A stretch of 64,000 nt of DNA from Mesorhizobium escarrei (lineage in GTDB: Bacteria; Pseudomonadota; Alphaproteobacteria; Rhizobiales; Rhizobiaceae). The stretch covers positions 118,405-182,404 of the forward strand of contig NZ_CAKXZT010000117.1 in the NCBI RefSeq assembly GCF_935825525.1, given 5' to 3'. A model generated the notes under the pieces. It had not been told where the DNA came from, did not search any database, and saw nothing but the letters and a program-made list of their open reading frames with translations. Shown one piece after another: positions 23,871 to 34,462 of this stretch. Each line of letters starts with the position of its first letter. Position 1 is the stretch's first letter. The position numbers and the translations under genes are program-made.

Positions 23871-24287
23871 ATGAGCCCGAGACAGACGATCGCCCGCCTC
23901 GCACTCGTCGCCACCGCCGGCCTTGTGCTCGCCTCCTGCCAGTCGAAGCCGAAAAGCGCGCCGGCGCCTTCTGGCAAGAGTGCGGCGCTGCTTGCCATGG
24001 AACAGGTGGCGATCGCCGCCCACAAATGCTGGATTGCCAGCAAGGATCCCGCCTTCAAGCCCTATCAGATGGCCAACGAACTGAATTCGTTCACCGGCAC
24101 GCCGCGCTTCCTGCTGGTTCCGGTCAAGCATTATGGCGGAAAGCCGTTGCTGGTCGTGCAGGCGCAAGGCAATTCACGCCGGGTGGACGTGTACGGTCCG
24201 CTGATGAACGAGGCGCTCGGTGCACGCATCGGCTCGGATATCGCGCGTTGGCAGACAGGCAATCCGGCCTGCGGTGCGGCTGCATAG
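23871..24287 (+). CDS. Putative lipoprotein
   Basis: 138-aa protein with a lipoprotein signal: MSPRQTIARLALVATAGLVLASC, lipobox LASC with the modified Cys at residue 23. The mature part (VAIAAHKCWIASKDPAFKPYQMANELNSFTGTPRFLLVPVKHYGGKPLLVVQAQGN) has two further cysteines and no family I recognise. ATG at 23871; it follows purQ by 44 bp and may be read from the same transcript. Envelope protein of unknown function. Confidence 0.8.
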   Translation: MSPRQTIARLALVATAGLVLASCQSKPKSAPAPSGKSAALLAMEQVAIAAHKCWIASKDPAFKPYQMANELNSFTGTPRFLLVPVKHYGGKPLLVVQAQGNSRRVDVYGPLMNEALGARIGSDIARWQTGNPACGAAA

Positions 24288-24410
24288 GGCTGTGAGCCGG
24301 TTCCTGCAGATCGCCGGTCTGATCAGAGGCCTGGCCGCGCTTGTCCTGCAATTCTGCATCGCCGTTGCGGCGTCGATGGCGGCTGAGACGGGGGCACGCG
24401 AGGCGTGTTC

Positions 24411-24656
24411 TCAGTCCCAGAACGGCCTCAGGCCCTCACGGTGGGCGTCGGCACGCGAGATGCCGATATCCTTGAGCTGATCGTCGGTCATTTCCAGCAA
24501 GACCAGCCGGCTGCGCCGGCGATCCAGCAGGCTGTTGATGCGGTTTGCGAGTGAGCTGACCGTTCGCACCAGGCGACGGACATAGCCTTGCCGGCCTGAC
24601 GGGCGGACTCCGAGCAATTCAGCTCTCGTGTGACGGATTGTATCGATTGCAGCCAT
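24411..24656 (-). CDS. DUF1127 domain-containing protein
   Basis: 81-aa basic protein ending in the DUF1127 motif: RRRSRLVLLEMTDDQLKDIGISRADAHREGL. The N-terminal half is Arg-rich and may bind RNA or nucleic acid, as suggested for other family members. ATG 24656 lacks a strong Shine-Dalgarno. It is divergent from the MocR-type regulator at 24749 and shares a 92-bp AT-rich intergenic region with it, so regulation by that regulator is possible (inference). Confidence 0.82.
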   Translation of the reverse strand: MAAIDTIRHTRAELLGVRPSGRQGYVRRLVRTVSSLANRINSLLDRRRSRLVLLEMTDDQLKDIGISRADAHREGLRPFWD

Positions 24657-24710
24657 TTTCTTGCTACCAAATTCGAGATTGTACCTATTTATCGCGCAGT
24701 CACATATGTA

Positions 24711-24755
24711 TTGACTCTCAAAACGGTGCAATATAAAAAATTGTCACCATGACAA
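24711..24755 (+). promoter_or_regulatory. Promoter and palindromic operator of the MocR-type gene
   Basis: TTGACT (24711-24716) and TATAAA/TAAAAA (24732-24739) form a sigma-70-like promoter whose predicted start lies only ~4-6 nt before ATG 24749, with no Shine-Dalgarno, so the mRNA looks leaderless. A perfect inverted repeat TTGTCA/TGACAA (24741-24746, 24750-24755) spans the ATG. MocR proteins often autoregulate through sites in such divergent regions. Confidence 0.5.
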
Positions 24756-26161
24756 ATTGGCTTCCCGACCTTTCCGCCGGCTCCGGGCCCCTCTATCAGC
24801 GGCTTGCAGATTCCATCGAAACGGACATCGACCGTGGCGTGATCGCCGCTGGGGCGAAACTGCCGCCGCAGCGCGATCTGGCATACGACATCGGCACGAC
24901 CGTCGGCACGGTCGGTCGGGCCTACCAATTGTTGCGCGAGCGGGGGCTCGTAAGCGGCGAAGTCGGACGCGGAACCTATGTCCTGGGCCGGCATGACACC
25001 AAAACCGATCTGCTGGCGCCCGACCCGCAGGTGGAAGGCACGCGCTCTATCGATGCGCCTCGCGGCAAACTGCGCTTCGACAGCACGGCCGCGCCTGATA
25101 CTGGCCAGGGAGCCATCGTCGCCGATGTGCTGTCGCGAACGGCGCAGGACCATCCGTATGAGATTTCAAGCTATACGCGGGATTTTCCCGACCGCTGGTT
25201 CGAGGCCGGCTGCAGCTGGCTGTCGCGAAATTCGTTTCGTCCAAGCCGCGATGGCATCGTTCCGACGCTCGGCACCCATGCCGCGGTTATGGCGGCGATT
25301 GCCGCGCTGACCACGCCTGGCGACTACATCGTCTTCGAGCACCTCACCTATTCGCAGATTTCACGCAGCGCCGGCCTGATCGGCCGCCGCACCGCGCTGG
25401 TGACGTCGGACGCGGAAGGCATAGATCCAGAGGATTTCGAGCGCGTCTGCGCGCAAAAACACCCGAAAATGATGTTCCTGATGCCGACGGCCCAGAACCC
25501 CACACTGGCGACCTTGTCGGCAACGCGCCGCGAGGCCATCGCGCGCGTCGCGCGCGAATACAATGTCATCCTGATCGAGGACGATCTCTATGGCGATCTG
25601 ACCGACGACCCGACGCCGCTCCTGGCCGAATATGCCCCCGAACGGACCATCGTTGCCGGCGGCCTGTCGAAATCCGTTGCGGCGGGCGTTCGCGGCGGCT
25701 GGCTCGCCTGCCCGCCGGCCTATCGCCACCGGATCCGGGTCGCTCACAAGATGCTGACGGGTGGCCTCCCCTTCCTGCTGGCGGAAGTGTGTAGCCGGCT
25801 GGTTCTGTCCGGCCAGGCCAGCGAAATGCGCAAGCGCAGCATCGTCGAGATCAACGCGCGCATGGCGATCGTACGCGAGACGCTGGCCGGGTTCGACTTC
25901 AAGGCAGTGGACAATGTGCCCTTCGTCTGGCTCACCCTGCCCGATCCATGGCTTTCCGGCACCTTCAAGAATGCCTGTCTCGAACATGGCGTGCTCATCG
26001 ACGACGAGGACGAGTTCAAGGCGGGCCGTTCCGAGCAGGTTTTCCACGGCGTGCGTTTCGGCGTTTCACAGCCGAGTCGGCGAGAGGACATCGCGGGCGG
26101 CGTCGGCGTGATCCGGCGGCTGCTGGACGAGGGCCGCGCCGGCTACGACAGCTTCTCCTGA
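24749..26161 (+). CDS. MocR/PdxR-type transcriptional regulator (GntR HTH + aminotransferase domain)
   Basis: 470-aa chimeric regulator. Residues ~13-85 are a GntR winged helix (LYQRLADSIETDIDRGVIAAGAKLPPQRDLAYDIGTTVGTVGRAYQLL). Residues ~115-460 are a class I aminotransferase-like domain: LMPTAQNPTLATLSATRREAIARVAREYNVILIEDDLYGDL and the PLP-Lys segment VAGGLSKSVAAGVRGGW. It should bind PLP or a PLP-linked ligand and control one or a few genes; the divergent DUF1127 gene is the nearest candidate. The orthologous target in other rhizobia is not known to me. Confidence 0.92.
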   Translation: MTNWLPDLSAGSGPLYQRLADSIETDIDRGVIAAGAKLPPQRDLAYDIGTTVGTVGRAYQLLRERGLVSGEVGRGTYVLGRHDTKTDLLAPDPQVEGTRSIDAPRGKLRFDSTAAPDTGQGAIVADVLSRTAQDHPYEISSYTRDFPDRWFEAGCSWLSRNSFRPSRDGIVPTLGTHAAVMAAIAALTTPGDYIVFEHLTYSQISRSAGLIGRRTALVTSDAEGIDPEDFERVCAQKHPKMMFLMPTAQNPTLATLSATRREAIARVAREYNVILIEDDLYGDLTDDPTPLLAEYAPERTIVAGGLSKSVAAGVRGGWLACPPAYRHRIRVAHKMLTGGLPFLLAEVCSRLVLSGQASEMRKRSIVEINARMAIVRETLAGFDFKAVDNVPFVWLTLPDPWLSGTFKNACLEHGVLIDDEDEFKAGRSEQVFHGVRFGVSQPSRREDIAGGVGVIRRLLDEGRAGYDSFS

Positions 26162-26304
26162 ACCGGCTTGAAACCGGCGGGCCGAGTGGCGATCTTTCGC
26201 TACTTGCTGCACCCTTTCCATCGTTTTTCGTCGCTTGATGGGTGTATCGGCTGCAAAGCTTGCGATAAGACGGGACTCGATCCCAAGGATATAAATTGCC
26301 GCCC

Positions 26305-28545
26305 ATGACCATTTCCAATTCCGTGCCGATCACTCCGGAACTCATTGCCGCTCACGGGCTTAAGCCCGACGAATATCAGCGCATCCTCGACCTGGTCGGG
26401 CGCGAGCCGAGCTTTACCGAGCTCGGCATCTTCTCGGCGATGTGGAACGAGCACTGCTCGTATAAATCCTCGAAAAAGTGGCTGCGCACGCTGCCGACTA
26501 CCGGGCCGCAGGTCATCCAGGGGCCGGGCGAGAATGCCGGCGTGGTCGATATCGGCGACGGCGACTGCGTCGTCTTCAAGATGGAGAGCCATAACCACCC
26601 CTCCTTCATCGAGCCCTATCAGGGTGCGGCGACCGGCGTCGGCGGCATCCTGCGCGACGTCTTCACCATGGGCGCGCGGCCGATCGCGGCAATGAACGCG
26701 CTGCGCTTCGGGGCGCCGGACCATCCCAAGACCAGGCATCTGGTTGCCGGCGTCGTTGCCGGCGTCGGCGGCTACGGCAATTCGTTCGGCGTGCCGACGG
26801 TCGGCGGGGAGGTCAATTTCGACGCGCGCTACAATGGCAACATCCTGGTCAACGCCTTTGCGGCGGGGCTGGCCAAGACTGATGCCATCTTCCTGTCGGA
26901 AGCCAAGGGCGTCGGCCTGCCGGTCGTCTATCTCGGCGCCAAGACCGGCCGCGACGGTGTCGGCGGCGCCACCATGGCCTCGGCCGAATTCGACGACAGG
27001 ATCGACGAGAAGCGGCCCACGGTTCAGGTCGGCGACCCCTTCACCGAAAAATGCCTGCTCGAAGCCTGCCTCGAACTGATGGCGTCCGGTGCCGTCATCG
27101 CCATCCAGGACATGGGTGCTGCCGGCCTCACCTGCTCGGCGGTCGAGATGGGCGCCAAGGGCGACCTCGGCATTGAGCTCGACCTCGACAAGGTGCCGGT
27201 GCGCGAGGAGCGCATGAGCGCCTATGAGATGATGCTGTCGGAGAGTCAGGAGCGCATGCTGATGGTGCTGCGCCCCGAAAAGGAAAAGCAAGCCGAGGCG
27301 ATCTTCCACAAATGGGGCCTGGACTTCGCCATCGTCGGCAAGACCACCGACGATCTGCGCTTTCGCGTGCTGCACCAGGGCGACGAGGTCGCCAATCTGC
27401 CGATCAAGGACCTTGGCGACCAGGCCCCGGAATATGACCGTCCCTGGGCCGAGCCGAGGAAGCCGGTGCCCCTGGCGGCCGGCGATTCACCTCAAGCCGA
27501 CGTCGCCGAGTCGCTGTTGAAACTGCTCGGCGGACCCGACCTTTCCTCGCGCCGCTGGGTATGGGAGCAGTACGACACGCTGATCCAGGGCAATTCGCTG
27601 CAGCTTCCGGGCGGCGATGCCGGCGTGGTGCGCGTCGAGGGTCATCCGACCAAGGCGCTTGCCTTCTCCTCCGACGTGACGCCGCGCTATTGCGAGGCCG
27701 ACCCTTACGAGGGCGGCAAGCAGGCGGTGGCCGAATGCTGGCGCAATCTTACCGTCACCGGCGCCCTGCCGCTCGCGGCCACCGACAACCTCAATTTCGG
27801 CAATCCGGAACGACCCGAGATCATGGGCCAGTTGGTCGGCGCCGTGAAAGGCATCGGCGACGCCTGCCGCGCGCTCGGCTTTCCGATCGTCTCCGGCAAT
27901 GTCTCGCTCTACAACGAAACCAACGGGCAAGGCATCTTGCCGACGCCGACCATCGGCGGCGTCGGACTGATCGCTGACTGGTCCAGGATGGTGCGGATCG
28001 GCTTTGCCGCCGAGGGCCAGATGATCCTGCTGGTCGGCGCGCCGTCGATGTGGGGAACGCATCTCGCCCAGTCGGCCTATATGCGCGACATTCATGCCCG
28101 CACCGACGGCCCGCCGCCGCCGGTCGATCTCGACCATGAAAAGCGCGTCGGCGACCATGTACGCGCGCTGATCGCCTCCGGCGTCGTGACATCAGCGCAT
28201 GACGTTTCCGATGGCGGCATTGCCGTCGCGCTGGCCGAAATGGCGATGGCGTCCGGCATCGGCGCGACCGTCCCCGGCCTGGTCGGGACCGACCCGATCC
28301 CGGTCTGGTTCGGCGAGGATCAGGGCCGCTATCTCTTGACGCTGTCGATCGATCCGCAGAGCGACGAATGGGACGCCATTCGCGAACAGCAAAGCAAGCT
28401 CGGTATTTTCGCGCCGTGGATCGGCTCGACCGGCGGCCGTGAGTTGAAACTCGGCGAGGCACGGGCGATCCCTGTCGGCGAATTGACCGCTGCCCACGAA
28501 TCCTGGTTTCCTCGCTTCATGGCAAATGAGGTCGTGGACCCCTGA
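26305..28545 (+). CDS. purL: Phosphoribosylformylglycinamidine synthase subunit PurL
   Basis: 746-aa small-form PurL, the synthetase subunit of the PurSQL complex (ATP + FGAR + NH3 to FGAM). Signature regions: [102 protein letters not shown]. Its length matches subunit-type PurL, not the ~1300-aa single-chain type. ATG 26305 is the family start; a TTG nine bases upstream has the better-placed AAGGA and would add three residues. It stands alone, 2.5 kb after purQ. Confidence 0.97.
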   Translation: MTISNSVPITPELIAAHGLKPDEYQRILDLVGREPSFTELGIFSAMWNEHCSYKSSKKWLRTLPTTGPQVIQGPGENAGVVDIGDGDCVVFKMESHNHPSFIEPYQGAATGVGGILRDVFTMGARPIAAMNALRFGAPDHPKTRHLVAGVVAGVGGYGNSFGVPTVGGEVNFDARYNGNILVNAFAAGLAKTDAIFLSEAKGVGLPVVYLGAKTGRDGVGGATMASAEFDDRIDEKRPTVQVGDPFTEKCLLEACLELMASGAVIAIQDMGAAGLTCSAVEMGAKGDLGIELDLDKVPVREERMSAYEMMLSESQERMLMVLRPEKEKQAEAIFHKWGLDFAIVGKTTDDLRFRVLHQGDEVANLPIKDLGDQAPEYDRPWAEPRKPVPLAAGDSPQADVAESLLKLLGGPDLSSRRWVWEQYDTLIQGNSLQLPGGDAGVVRVEGHPTKALAFSSDVTPRYCEADPYEGGKQAVAECWRNLTVTGALPLAATDNLNFGNPERPEIMGQLVGAVKGIGDACRALGFPIVSGNVSLYNETNGQGILPTPTIGGVGLIADWSRMVRIGFAAEGQMILLVGAPSMWGTHLAQSAYMRDIHARTDGPPPPVDLDHEKRVGDHVRALIASGVVTSAHDVSDGGIAVALAEMAMASGIGATVPGLVGTDPIPVWFGEDQGRYLLTLSIDPQSDEWDAIREQQSKLGIFAPWIGSTGGRELKLGEARAIPVGELTAAHESWFPRFMANEVVDP

Positions 28546-28631
28546 TTTGATCGAGCGGGCCCGTTTCGGTGTGGTTCATCCGCCATTTCGATCATATCTA
28601 TGAGATCACGACATGAACAAGGAATCCTCGC

Positions 28632-28865
28632 ATGGCAATGGACGCGCACGACATCGAACGGTTGATCAAGGAAGGCATTCCGGACGCCAAGGTGACGATT
28701 CGCGACCTGGCCGGCGACGGCAATCATTATGCGGCCGAAGTGGTGGCCGAAAGCTTTCGCGGCAAAAGCCGCGTCCAGCAGCATCAGATGGTCTACGACG
28801 CGCTGAAGGGCAACATGGGCGGCGTGCTGCACGCGCTCGCACTGCAGACCAGCGTGCCGGAATAA
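28632..28865 (+). CDS. BolA family protein
   Basis: 77-aa BolA-like protein. MDAHDIERLIKEGIPDAKVTIRDLAGDGNHYAAEVVAESFRGKSRVQQHQMVYDALKGNMGGVLHALALQT holds the helix-turn-helix-like motif and the conserved His used for [2Fe-2S] binding with CGFS glutaredoxins. The gene is followed 174 bp later by a monothiol glutaredoxin, a conserved functional pairing in Fe-S and iron sensing. This short alphaproteobacterial type resembles BolA2/IbaG-like proteins. Confidence 0.93.
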   Translation: MAMDAHDIERLIKEGIPDAKVTIRDLAGDGNHYAAEVVAESFRGKSRVQQHQMVYDALKGNMGGVLHALALQTSVPE

Positions 28866-29039
28866 GCTTTTTTAGGGCTTTGCTGGCTTGGGAAGATAGC
28901 CGTCCGATGCTCTTGGCCCAGGCCATCCTTTGCGCCATTTGCGTGACGAGGCGGCAAACGTCTTGTTTCAGGCAACCTATGGGTTTATTTGAAAGGGTAT
29001 GTTTCGAGCCCGACTCCCACGGGCATGAAAGGATTTTCT

Positions 29040-29375
29040 ATGAGCGGTATCAACGACTACATCGACAGCGAAGTGAAGGCCAACGACGTCGTTCTCTTCA
29101 TGAAGGGCACGCCTGGTTTCCCGCAATGCGGATTTTCCGGTCAGGTCGTGCAGATCCTCGACTATATCGGGGCCGACTACAAGGGCGTCGACGTGCTGAC
29201 CTCGGCCGAGCTGCGGCAAGGTATCAAGGAATACTCCAACTGGCCGACGATCCCTCAGCTCTACGTCAAGGGTGAGTTCGTCGGCGGTTGCGACATCGTC
29301 CGCGAGATGTTCCAGGCTGGCGAACTGCAGACGTTCCTCGTCGAAAAGGGCGTCAGCGTCAAAGGCGCCGCCTGA
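29040..29375 (+). CDS. grxD: Monothiol glutaredoxin, Grx4 family
   Basis: 111-aa CGFS-type glutaredoxin. [38 protein letters not shown] holds the active-site CGFS, and [29 protein letters not shown] is the glutathione-binding part. It carries a labile [2Fe-2S] cluster and cooperates with BolA in Fe-S trafficking. ATG 29040 has AAGGA seven bases upstream. Downstream are a palindromic repeat and a Rho-independent terminator. Confidence 0.95.
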   Translation: MSGINDYIDSEVKANDVVLFMKGTPGFPQCGFSGQVVQILDYIGADYKGVDVLTSAELRQGIKEYSNWPTIPQLYVKGEFVGGCDIVREMFQAGELQTFLVEKGVSVKGAA

Positions 29376-29386
29376 ATTTCTTGTTT

Positions 29387-29432
29387 GCGCATGATCCTTT
29401 CCGAAATCGATCCCGATTTCGGGGTCATGCGC
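29387..29432. repeat. Rhizobial palindromic element
   Basis: Outer arms GCGCATGA (29387-29394) and TCATGCGC (29425-29432); inner CCGAAATCG pairs with CGATTTCGG. Between grxD and its terminator; it should form a stable hairpin in the 3' UTR and may stabilise the mRNA. Confidence 0.75.
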
Positions 29433-29503
29433 TAAACGCCGGGCCAGCCCCCATCTCGGCAGACTGATTACCTCCCCGGTATCGGGGCACAAGACGAATG
29501 AAT

Positions 29504-29526
29504 GCGCCGGTGCGCCGGCGCTTTTT
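29504..29526 (+). terminator. Rho-independent terminator after grxD
   Basis: GCGCCGG (29504-29510), loop TGCG, CCGGCGC (29515-29521), then TTTTT. A compact, perfect 7-bp GC stem with a U-tract, ending grxD transcription about 20 bp before the MFS gene. Confidence 0.85.
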
Positions 29527-29548
29527 CGTTTGAAGATCGGACTTTGCC

Positions 29549-30793
29549 GTGGATCAGCATGCAGACGCGCAGCAACAGGCGGATACCTTGCCTATTCCGC
29601 GCTGGGAATTCATCGCGCTGTGCGCGGCGTTGATGGCGCTCAACTCGCTGGCCATCGACATCATGCTGCCGGCGCTGCAGCAGATCGGCGCCTCGCTCGG
29701 CGTGGAAAATGAAAACCACCGCCAATATGTGATTGCCGCCTATATTCTCGGCTTTGGCGGCGGGCAGCTCTTCTTCGGGCCGATCTCTGACCGCTTCGGA
29801 CGCCGTGCTCCGCTGGTCGTCGGACTGGTGATCTATGTCGCGGCGGCGGCTGCGGCGGCAGTCGCCCCGACATTCGCCATTCTTCTTCTGTGCAGGCTGG
29901 TGCAAGGCATTGGTGCGGCGGCCACGCGCGTCATCGCCGTCTCGATCGTGCGCGACACGTTCGAAGGCCGGCGCATGGCCGAGGTCATGTCGCTGATCTT
30001 CATGGTGTTCATGGCCATTCCGGTGGTGGCGCCAGGCATCGGCCAGTTCATCATGCTGTTTGCCTCCTGGCACTGGATCTTCATCACCATGGCGGCAGGC
30101 GCCCTGATCGTCTCGGCGTGGTCGCTGCTGCGGCTGCCGGAAACGCTGCATCCCGAATATCGCCGGCCGCTGACGGCATCATCCGTCCTTGGCGGGTTCC
30201 GCATCGTGCTGACCAATCGCATGGCGCTCTGCTACGCCTTTGCCAGCACCTTCATCTTCGCGGCCATGTTCGGCTTCATCGCCTCGGCACAGCAGATCTA
30301 CGTCGATGTGTTCAAAGTCGGCGAGATGTTCCCCGTCATTTTCGCAGGGATAGCCGGCGTGCTCTCCTTTTCGAGCTATCTGAATTCGCGCCTCGTCGGC
30401 CGCATTGGCATGCGCCGCCTGTCGCAGAGCGCGCTGCTCTTGTTTCTGGCCATCAGCCTCGCCTGGCTGGTCGTTTCCATCCAAATGAAGATGCCGCTCT
30501 GGCTTTTCATCACCTTCTTTGCCTGTGCGATGGTCCCGTTCGGCGCGCTCGGCGCGAATTTCAACGCGCTCGCCATGGAGCCGCTCGGCCAACTGGCCGG
30601 CACGGCATCGTCCATTCTGGGTTTCATGCAGACCTTCCTCGGCGGCGTGCTGGGCACGCTGATCGGCCAGGCCTTCAACGGCACGGTGACTCCGTTGGCC
30701 GCCGGATTCTGCAGCGTGTCGCTTGGCGCACTGGTGATGGTGCTGATCGCCGAGCGCGGCAAATTCTTCCAGCCGCAGAACCCGCCGGTTTAA
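29549..30793 (+). CDS. Bcr/CflA family multidrug efflux MFS transporter
   Basis: 414-aa, 12-TM major facilitator protein of the drug:H+ antiporter-1 (Bcr/CflA) type. IPRWEFIALCAALMALNSLAIDIMLPALQQIGASLGV is the Bcr start, with MFS motif A in FGPISDRFGRRAP and motif C-like segment AIPVVAPGIGQF. It likely exports sulfonamide/bicyclomycin-like compounds or metabolites. GTG start at 29549. It is a single gene between the grxD terminator and a convergent gene. Confidence 0.92.
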   Translation: MDQHADAQQQADTLPIPRWEFIALCAALMALNSLAIDIMLPALQQIGASLGVENENHRQYVIAAYILGFGGGQLFFGPISDRFGRRAPLVVGLVIYVAAAAAAAVAPTFAILLLCRLVQGIGAAATRVIAVSIVRDTFEGRRMAEVMSLIFMVFMAIPVVAPGIGQFIMLFASWHWIFITMAAGALIVSAWSLLRLPETLHPEYRRPLTASSVLGGFRIVLTNRMALCYAFASTFIFAAMFGFIASAQQIYVDVFKVGEMFPVIFAGIAGVLSFSSYLNSRLVGRIGMRRLSQSALLLFLAISLAWLVVSIQMKMPLWLFITFFACAMVPFGALGANFNALAMEPLGQLAGTASSILGFMQTFLGGVLGTLIGQAFNGTVTPLAAGFCSVSLGALVMVLIAERGKFFQPQNPPV

Positions 30794-30806
30794 TGCCGGA
30801 CGCGGT

Positions 30807-31208
30807 TTAGGATTCACCCTCACTTGCTGCTGTGAAGCGAGGGAACAGCATACGCCCTGCGATCGCTCCACCCATGCTGTCTGAAACGGGCAGTGGCAGA
30901 GCCTTGTTGAGAGCATCGAGGACGGAGGCGACGAAGGCCCGGTTGAGGCTGCCATCATCCCCTAGACGGGAGTAAGTGGCGCGAGGCTTGCCGATAAGCG
31001 TGCCGTTTCGGCGAATTGAGAACTGCAGCGTCAGGGTCATGCCCGCGGTTCCGGGCGGCGGCTCCCAGCAGGCGACGATCGCAGAGAACATCTCGTTTAT
31101 GGTGTCGACGGGATCGGGACTGCGACAGCCGCGTTCCTGCGATGTTGCCGCGTCAGGACCGGCAACCAGGGCAAGGGCAAGGCCGACAATTGCGGACCGA
31201 GGTTTCAT
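30807..31208 (-). CDS. Secreted hypothetical protein with TonB/TolA C-terminal-like domain
   Basis: 133-aa exported protein. MKPRSAIVGLALALVAGPDAATS is a signal peptide. The mature part FSAIVACWEPPPGTAGMTLTLQFSIRRNGTLIGKPRATYSRLGDDGSLNRAFVASVLDALNKALPLP resembles the TolA/TonB C-terminal fold (CW-P beta strands plus helix). This small stand-alone version recurs in rhizobia; function unknown. ATG 31208 with GGAG eight bases upstream. Convergent with the MFS gene. Confidence 0.75.
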   Translation of the reverse strand: MKPRSAIVGLALALVAGPDAATSQERGCRSPDPVDTINEMFSAIVACWEPPPGTAGMTLTLQFSIRRNGTLIGKPRATYSRLGDDGSLNRAFVASVLDALNKALPLPVSDSMGGAIAGRMLFPRFTAASEGES

Positions 31209-31299
31209 TCCGGATCTCCGGTTTCGCGCGCATAAATGTAACGTAGGCAAATTTTTCAACGAAAGCCTCCATCGATATCCGCGCGGCGGATGGATCCTT

Positions 31300-32478
31300 T
31301 CAGACGTCGGCGTCGATAACGGCCAGCGCCGCATCGATGCCTCTGCCGACCGCGAGTTTCTGGCCCAAGGCATTCATCGCGCCGCCAAGTGCCGCCAGCG
31401 CCGCGATCGCATAGATCGGCTGGGCGGTCGGGCCCATATGGCCGATGCGTGTCAGCTTGCCCAATGTTTCGCCGCGGCCAGACGAAAACACCACGCCGTA
31501 GCGGGCGCGCGCGGCCTGGCGAAGCGCCTCCTCGTCGATGCCTTCGGGCGTCCTGACGGCAGTCGTGGTCGGCGATGCGAAGGTGTCGCTGGCCGCCCAG
31601 ATCGACAGACCCATCGCGGCGACGCCAGCGCGCATGGCCTTGGCGGTGAGTGCGTGACGTGCCCACACCGCCGGCGGGCCCTCGCTGAGGTAGAGGTCGA
31701 GCGCGACGTCGAGCCCGTTCATCTGCGCAACGGACGGCGTGAACGGAAACGGCTTGTCCCTCGACCACGCATGCTCCCAGTCGACGATGCTGAGCATCGA
31801 CGCGCGCGGCGCCAGGGGATTGGCCTTCATCTTGGCCCAGGCCCGCTCGCTGACGCCCATCATCGTCAGGCCGGGAGGCGCGCCGAGGCATTTGTTCGGG
31901 CCGGTGACATAGATATCGGCCTTGCAGTCCTCCGGATGCGTTTTCATGCCGCCGAAGGACGAAACGGCATCGACGATCAGATAGGCGCCATGCGCCGAAA
32001 CCAGCGCGCCGATGGCGTCGATGGGGTTGATGGTGCCCGACGGCGTGTCGTGATGGCAGACGGAAACGATGCTGATTTTCGGATGCGATTCCAGCATTGC
32101 CGCAACCGCCTGCGGGTCGATCGCCTCGTTGTAAGGCACCTCGATTTCGAGCAGATGCGGCGAATAGCGCTTCGCCCAATAGCCAAACCCCTTGCCGTAG
32201 ACACCGGAGGCAAGGTTGAGCACGACGTCGTCGGGCGTGATCAGGGAGGCTGCCGCCGCCTCCAGGCCAAGCACCGGCTCGCCATGCAGAATGACCGGCT
32301 TGTTCGACAGCCGCATCGTCTTCTGCGCCTTGTCGACCACACGCTCGTAAAAGAGCTGGAATGCCGGATCGTGATCGTAGAGCACGGTGCGGCCGAGGCC
32401 GCGCAGCACATCGGGATAGGCGTTCACCGGCCCGGCGGTAAGCGTGATGACCGGTTCGGCGTGTTCGAGATAGCGCAT
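31300..32478 (-). CDS. ppaT: Pyridoxamine--pyruvate transaminase
   Basis: 392-aa fold-type I class V aminotransferase that closely matches the well-studied Mesorhizobium loti enzyme (EC 2.6.1.30), which converts pyridoxamine and pyruvate to pyridoxal and L-alanine in vitamin B6 degradation. Characteristic: VITLTAGPVNAYP, LHGEPVLGLEAAAASLI, VCHHDTPSGTINPIDAIG, YVTGPNKCLGAPPG (Schiff-base Lys196) and RIGHMGPTA. It does not use bound PLP as cofactor; its substrates form the Schiff base themselves. In M. loti the neighbours are 4-pyridoxolactonase and pyridoxal dehydrogenase; here only a scrap of the lactonase remains upstream. Confidence 0.93.
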   Translation of the reverse strand: MRYLEHAEPVITLTAGPVNAYPDVLRGLGRTVLYDHDPAFQLFYERVVDKAQKTMRLSNKPVILHGEPVLGLEAAAASLITPDDVVLNLASGVYGKGFGYWAKRYSPHLLEIEVPYNEAIDPQAVAAMLESHPKISIVSVCHHDTPSGTINPIDAIGALVSAHGAYLIVDAVSSFGGMKTHPEDCKADIYVTGPNKCLGAPPGLTMMGVSERAWAKMKANPLAPRASMLSIVDWEHAWSRDKPFPFTPSVAQMNGLDVALDLYLSEGPPAVWARHALTAKAMRAGVAAMGLSIWAASDTFASPTTTAVRTPEGIDEEALRQAARARYGVVFSSGRGETLGKLTRIGHMGPTAQPIYAIAALAALGGAMNALGQKLAVGRGIDAALAVIDADV

Positions 32479-32503
32479 CGTCTTGTCTCCGCATCGGCGG
32501 CGA

Positions 32504-33436
<933 letters not shown>

Positions 33437-33447
<11 letters not shown>

Positions 33448-34324
33448 CGGGAACGTCTTGCCTTGCGGTCAGGGCCTCGTTGAGAGCGGCGAAATCGAAC
33501 AGCTTTCTGTCGAGCAGATGCGAGGGCCGCACATTGGTCATGGCGTGGATCATCGTGTCCTTGCGGCCGGGCATGCGCTTTTCCAGGTCGTCGAGCATCG
33601 CCTTCATCGCATTGCGCTGCAAGCCGTCCTGGCTTCCGCACAGATCGCATGGGATGATCGGGAACTTCATGGCGCCGGCGAATTTTTCGAGATCGGCCTC
33701 GGCGCAATAGGCGAGCGGCCGCAGCACCATGACGTCGCCGTCGTCGTTGAGCAGTTTTGGCGGCATGGCGGCGAGGCGCCCGCCATGCAACAGGTTCATG
33801 AAAAAGGTTTCGAGAATGTCTTCGCGGTGGTGGCCGAGCACCAAAGCCGAGCAGCCCTCCTCGCGCGCGATGCGGTAGAGATGGCCGCGCCTGAGCCGCG
33901 AGCACAGCGAACAATAGGTACTGCCCTGGGGAAGCTTTTCAGTCACCACCGAATAGGTGTCCTGATATTCGATGCGGTGCGCAATGGCGTATGTGTTGAG
34001 ATAATCGGGCAGAATGTGTTTCGGAAAATTCGGCTGGCCCTGGTCGAGATTGCAGGCCAACAGGTCGACCGGCAGCAGCCCGCGCCATTTGAGGTCGAGC
34101 AGCAACGCAAGCAGGCCGTAGGAATCCTTGCCGCCAGACAAGGCGACCAGCCAGCGATGGCCGGGCCTCACCATCGAAAAATCGTCGATCGCCTGACGGG
34201 CGAGACGCAGCAGCCGCTTGCGCAGCTTGTTGAATTCGACGGAGGACGGCACATCGGCAAACAGCGGATGAAAGCCGCCTGCGGCGTCAGTGATCGGTTC
34301 GATGGTTTCTGGCAGCATGTTCAT
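33437..34324 (-). CDS. ttcA: tRNA 2-thiocytidine biosynthesis protein TtcA
   Basis: 295-aa PP-loop ATPase that thiolates C32 of some tRNAs using a [4Fe-4S] cluster. PP-loop [14 protein letters not shown] (~res 60), the cluster ligands in [12 protein letters not shown] (two Cys) and [14 protein letters not shown] (third), plus [20 protein letters not shown]. Full length. Upstream and leading the transcript with the inositol monophosphatase gene. Confidence 0.94.
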
Positions 34325-34364
34325 GGCGCGGCGGCCCCAAAAGTCTTTTGTTGCTGCCCGGATT

Positions 34365-34402
34365 AGCGCATCGGCCCGAAAATCGAAATCGATTTTCAGA
34401 AG
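34365..34402. repeat. Partial palindromic element
   Basis: GCGCATCGGCCCGAAAATCGAAATCGATTTTC resembles the GCATCGG...CGATTTT type at 8741-8801, with an internal AAAATCG/CGATTTT pairing, but its outer arm is degenerate. It lies between the rpsD terminator and ttcA. Confidence 0.5.
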
Positions 34403-34435
34403 CCCAAAAGAAAAGGCCGCCTCGAGGGCGGCCTT
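34403..34435 (-). terminator. Rho-independent terminator of rpsD
   Basis: On the minus strand AAGGCCGCC (34435-34427), loop, GGCGGCCTT (34421-34413), then TTCTTTTGGG. A perfect 9-bp stem followed by a U-rich tract, 28 bp after the rpsD stop. Confidence 0.85.
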
Positions 34436-34462
34436 CGATGATGTCGCAGATGAAGAAATCGA

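Noticed and set aside
28613..29275. 220-codon frame running from bolA into grxD
   Set aside because: Out of frame with both genes, which carry unmistakable BolA and CGFS motifs.
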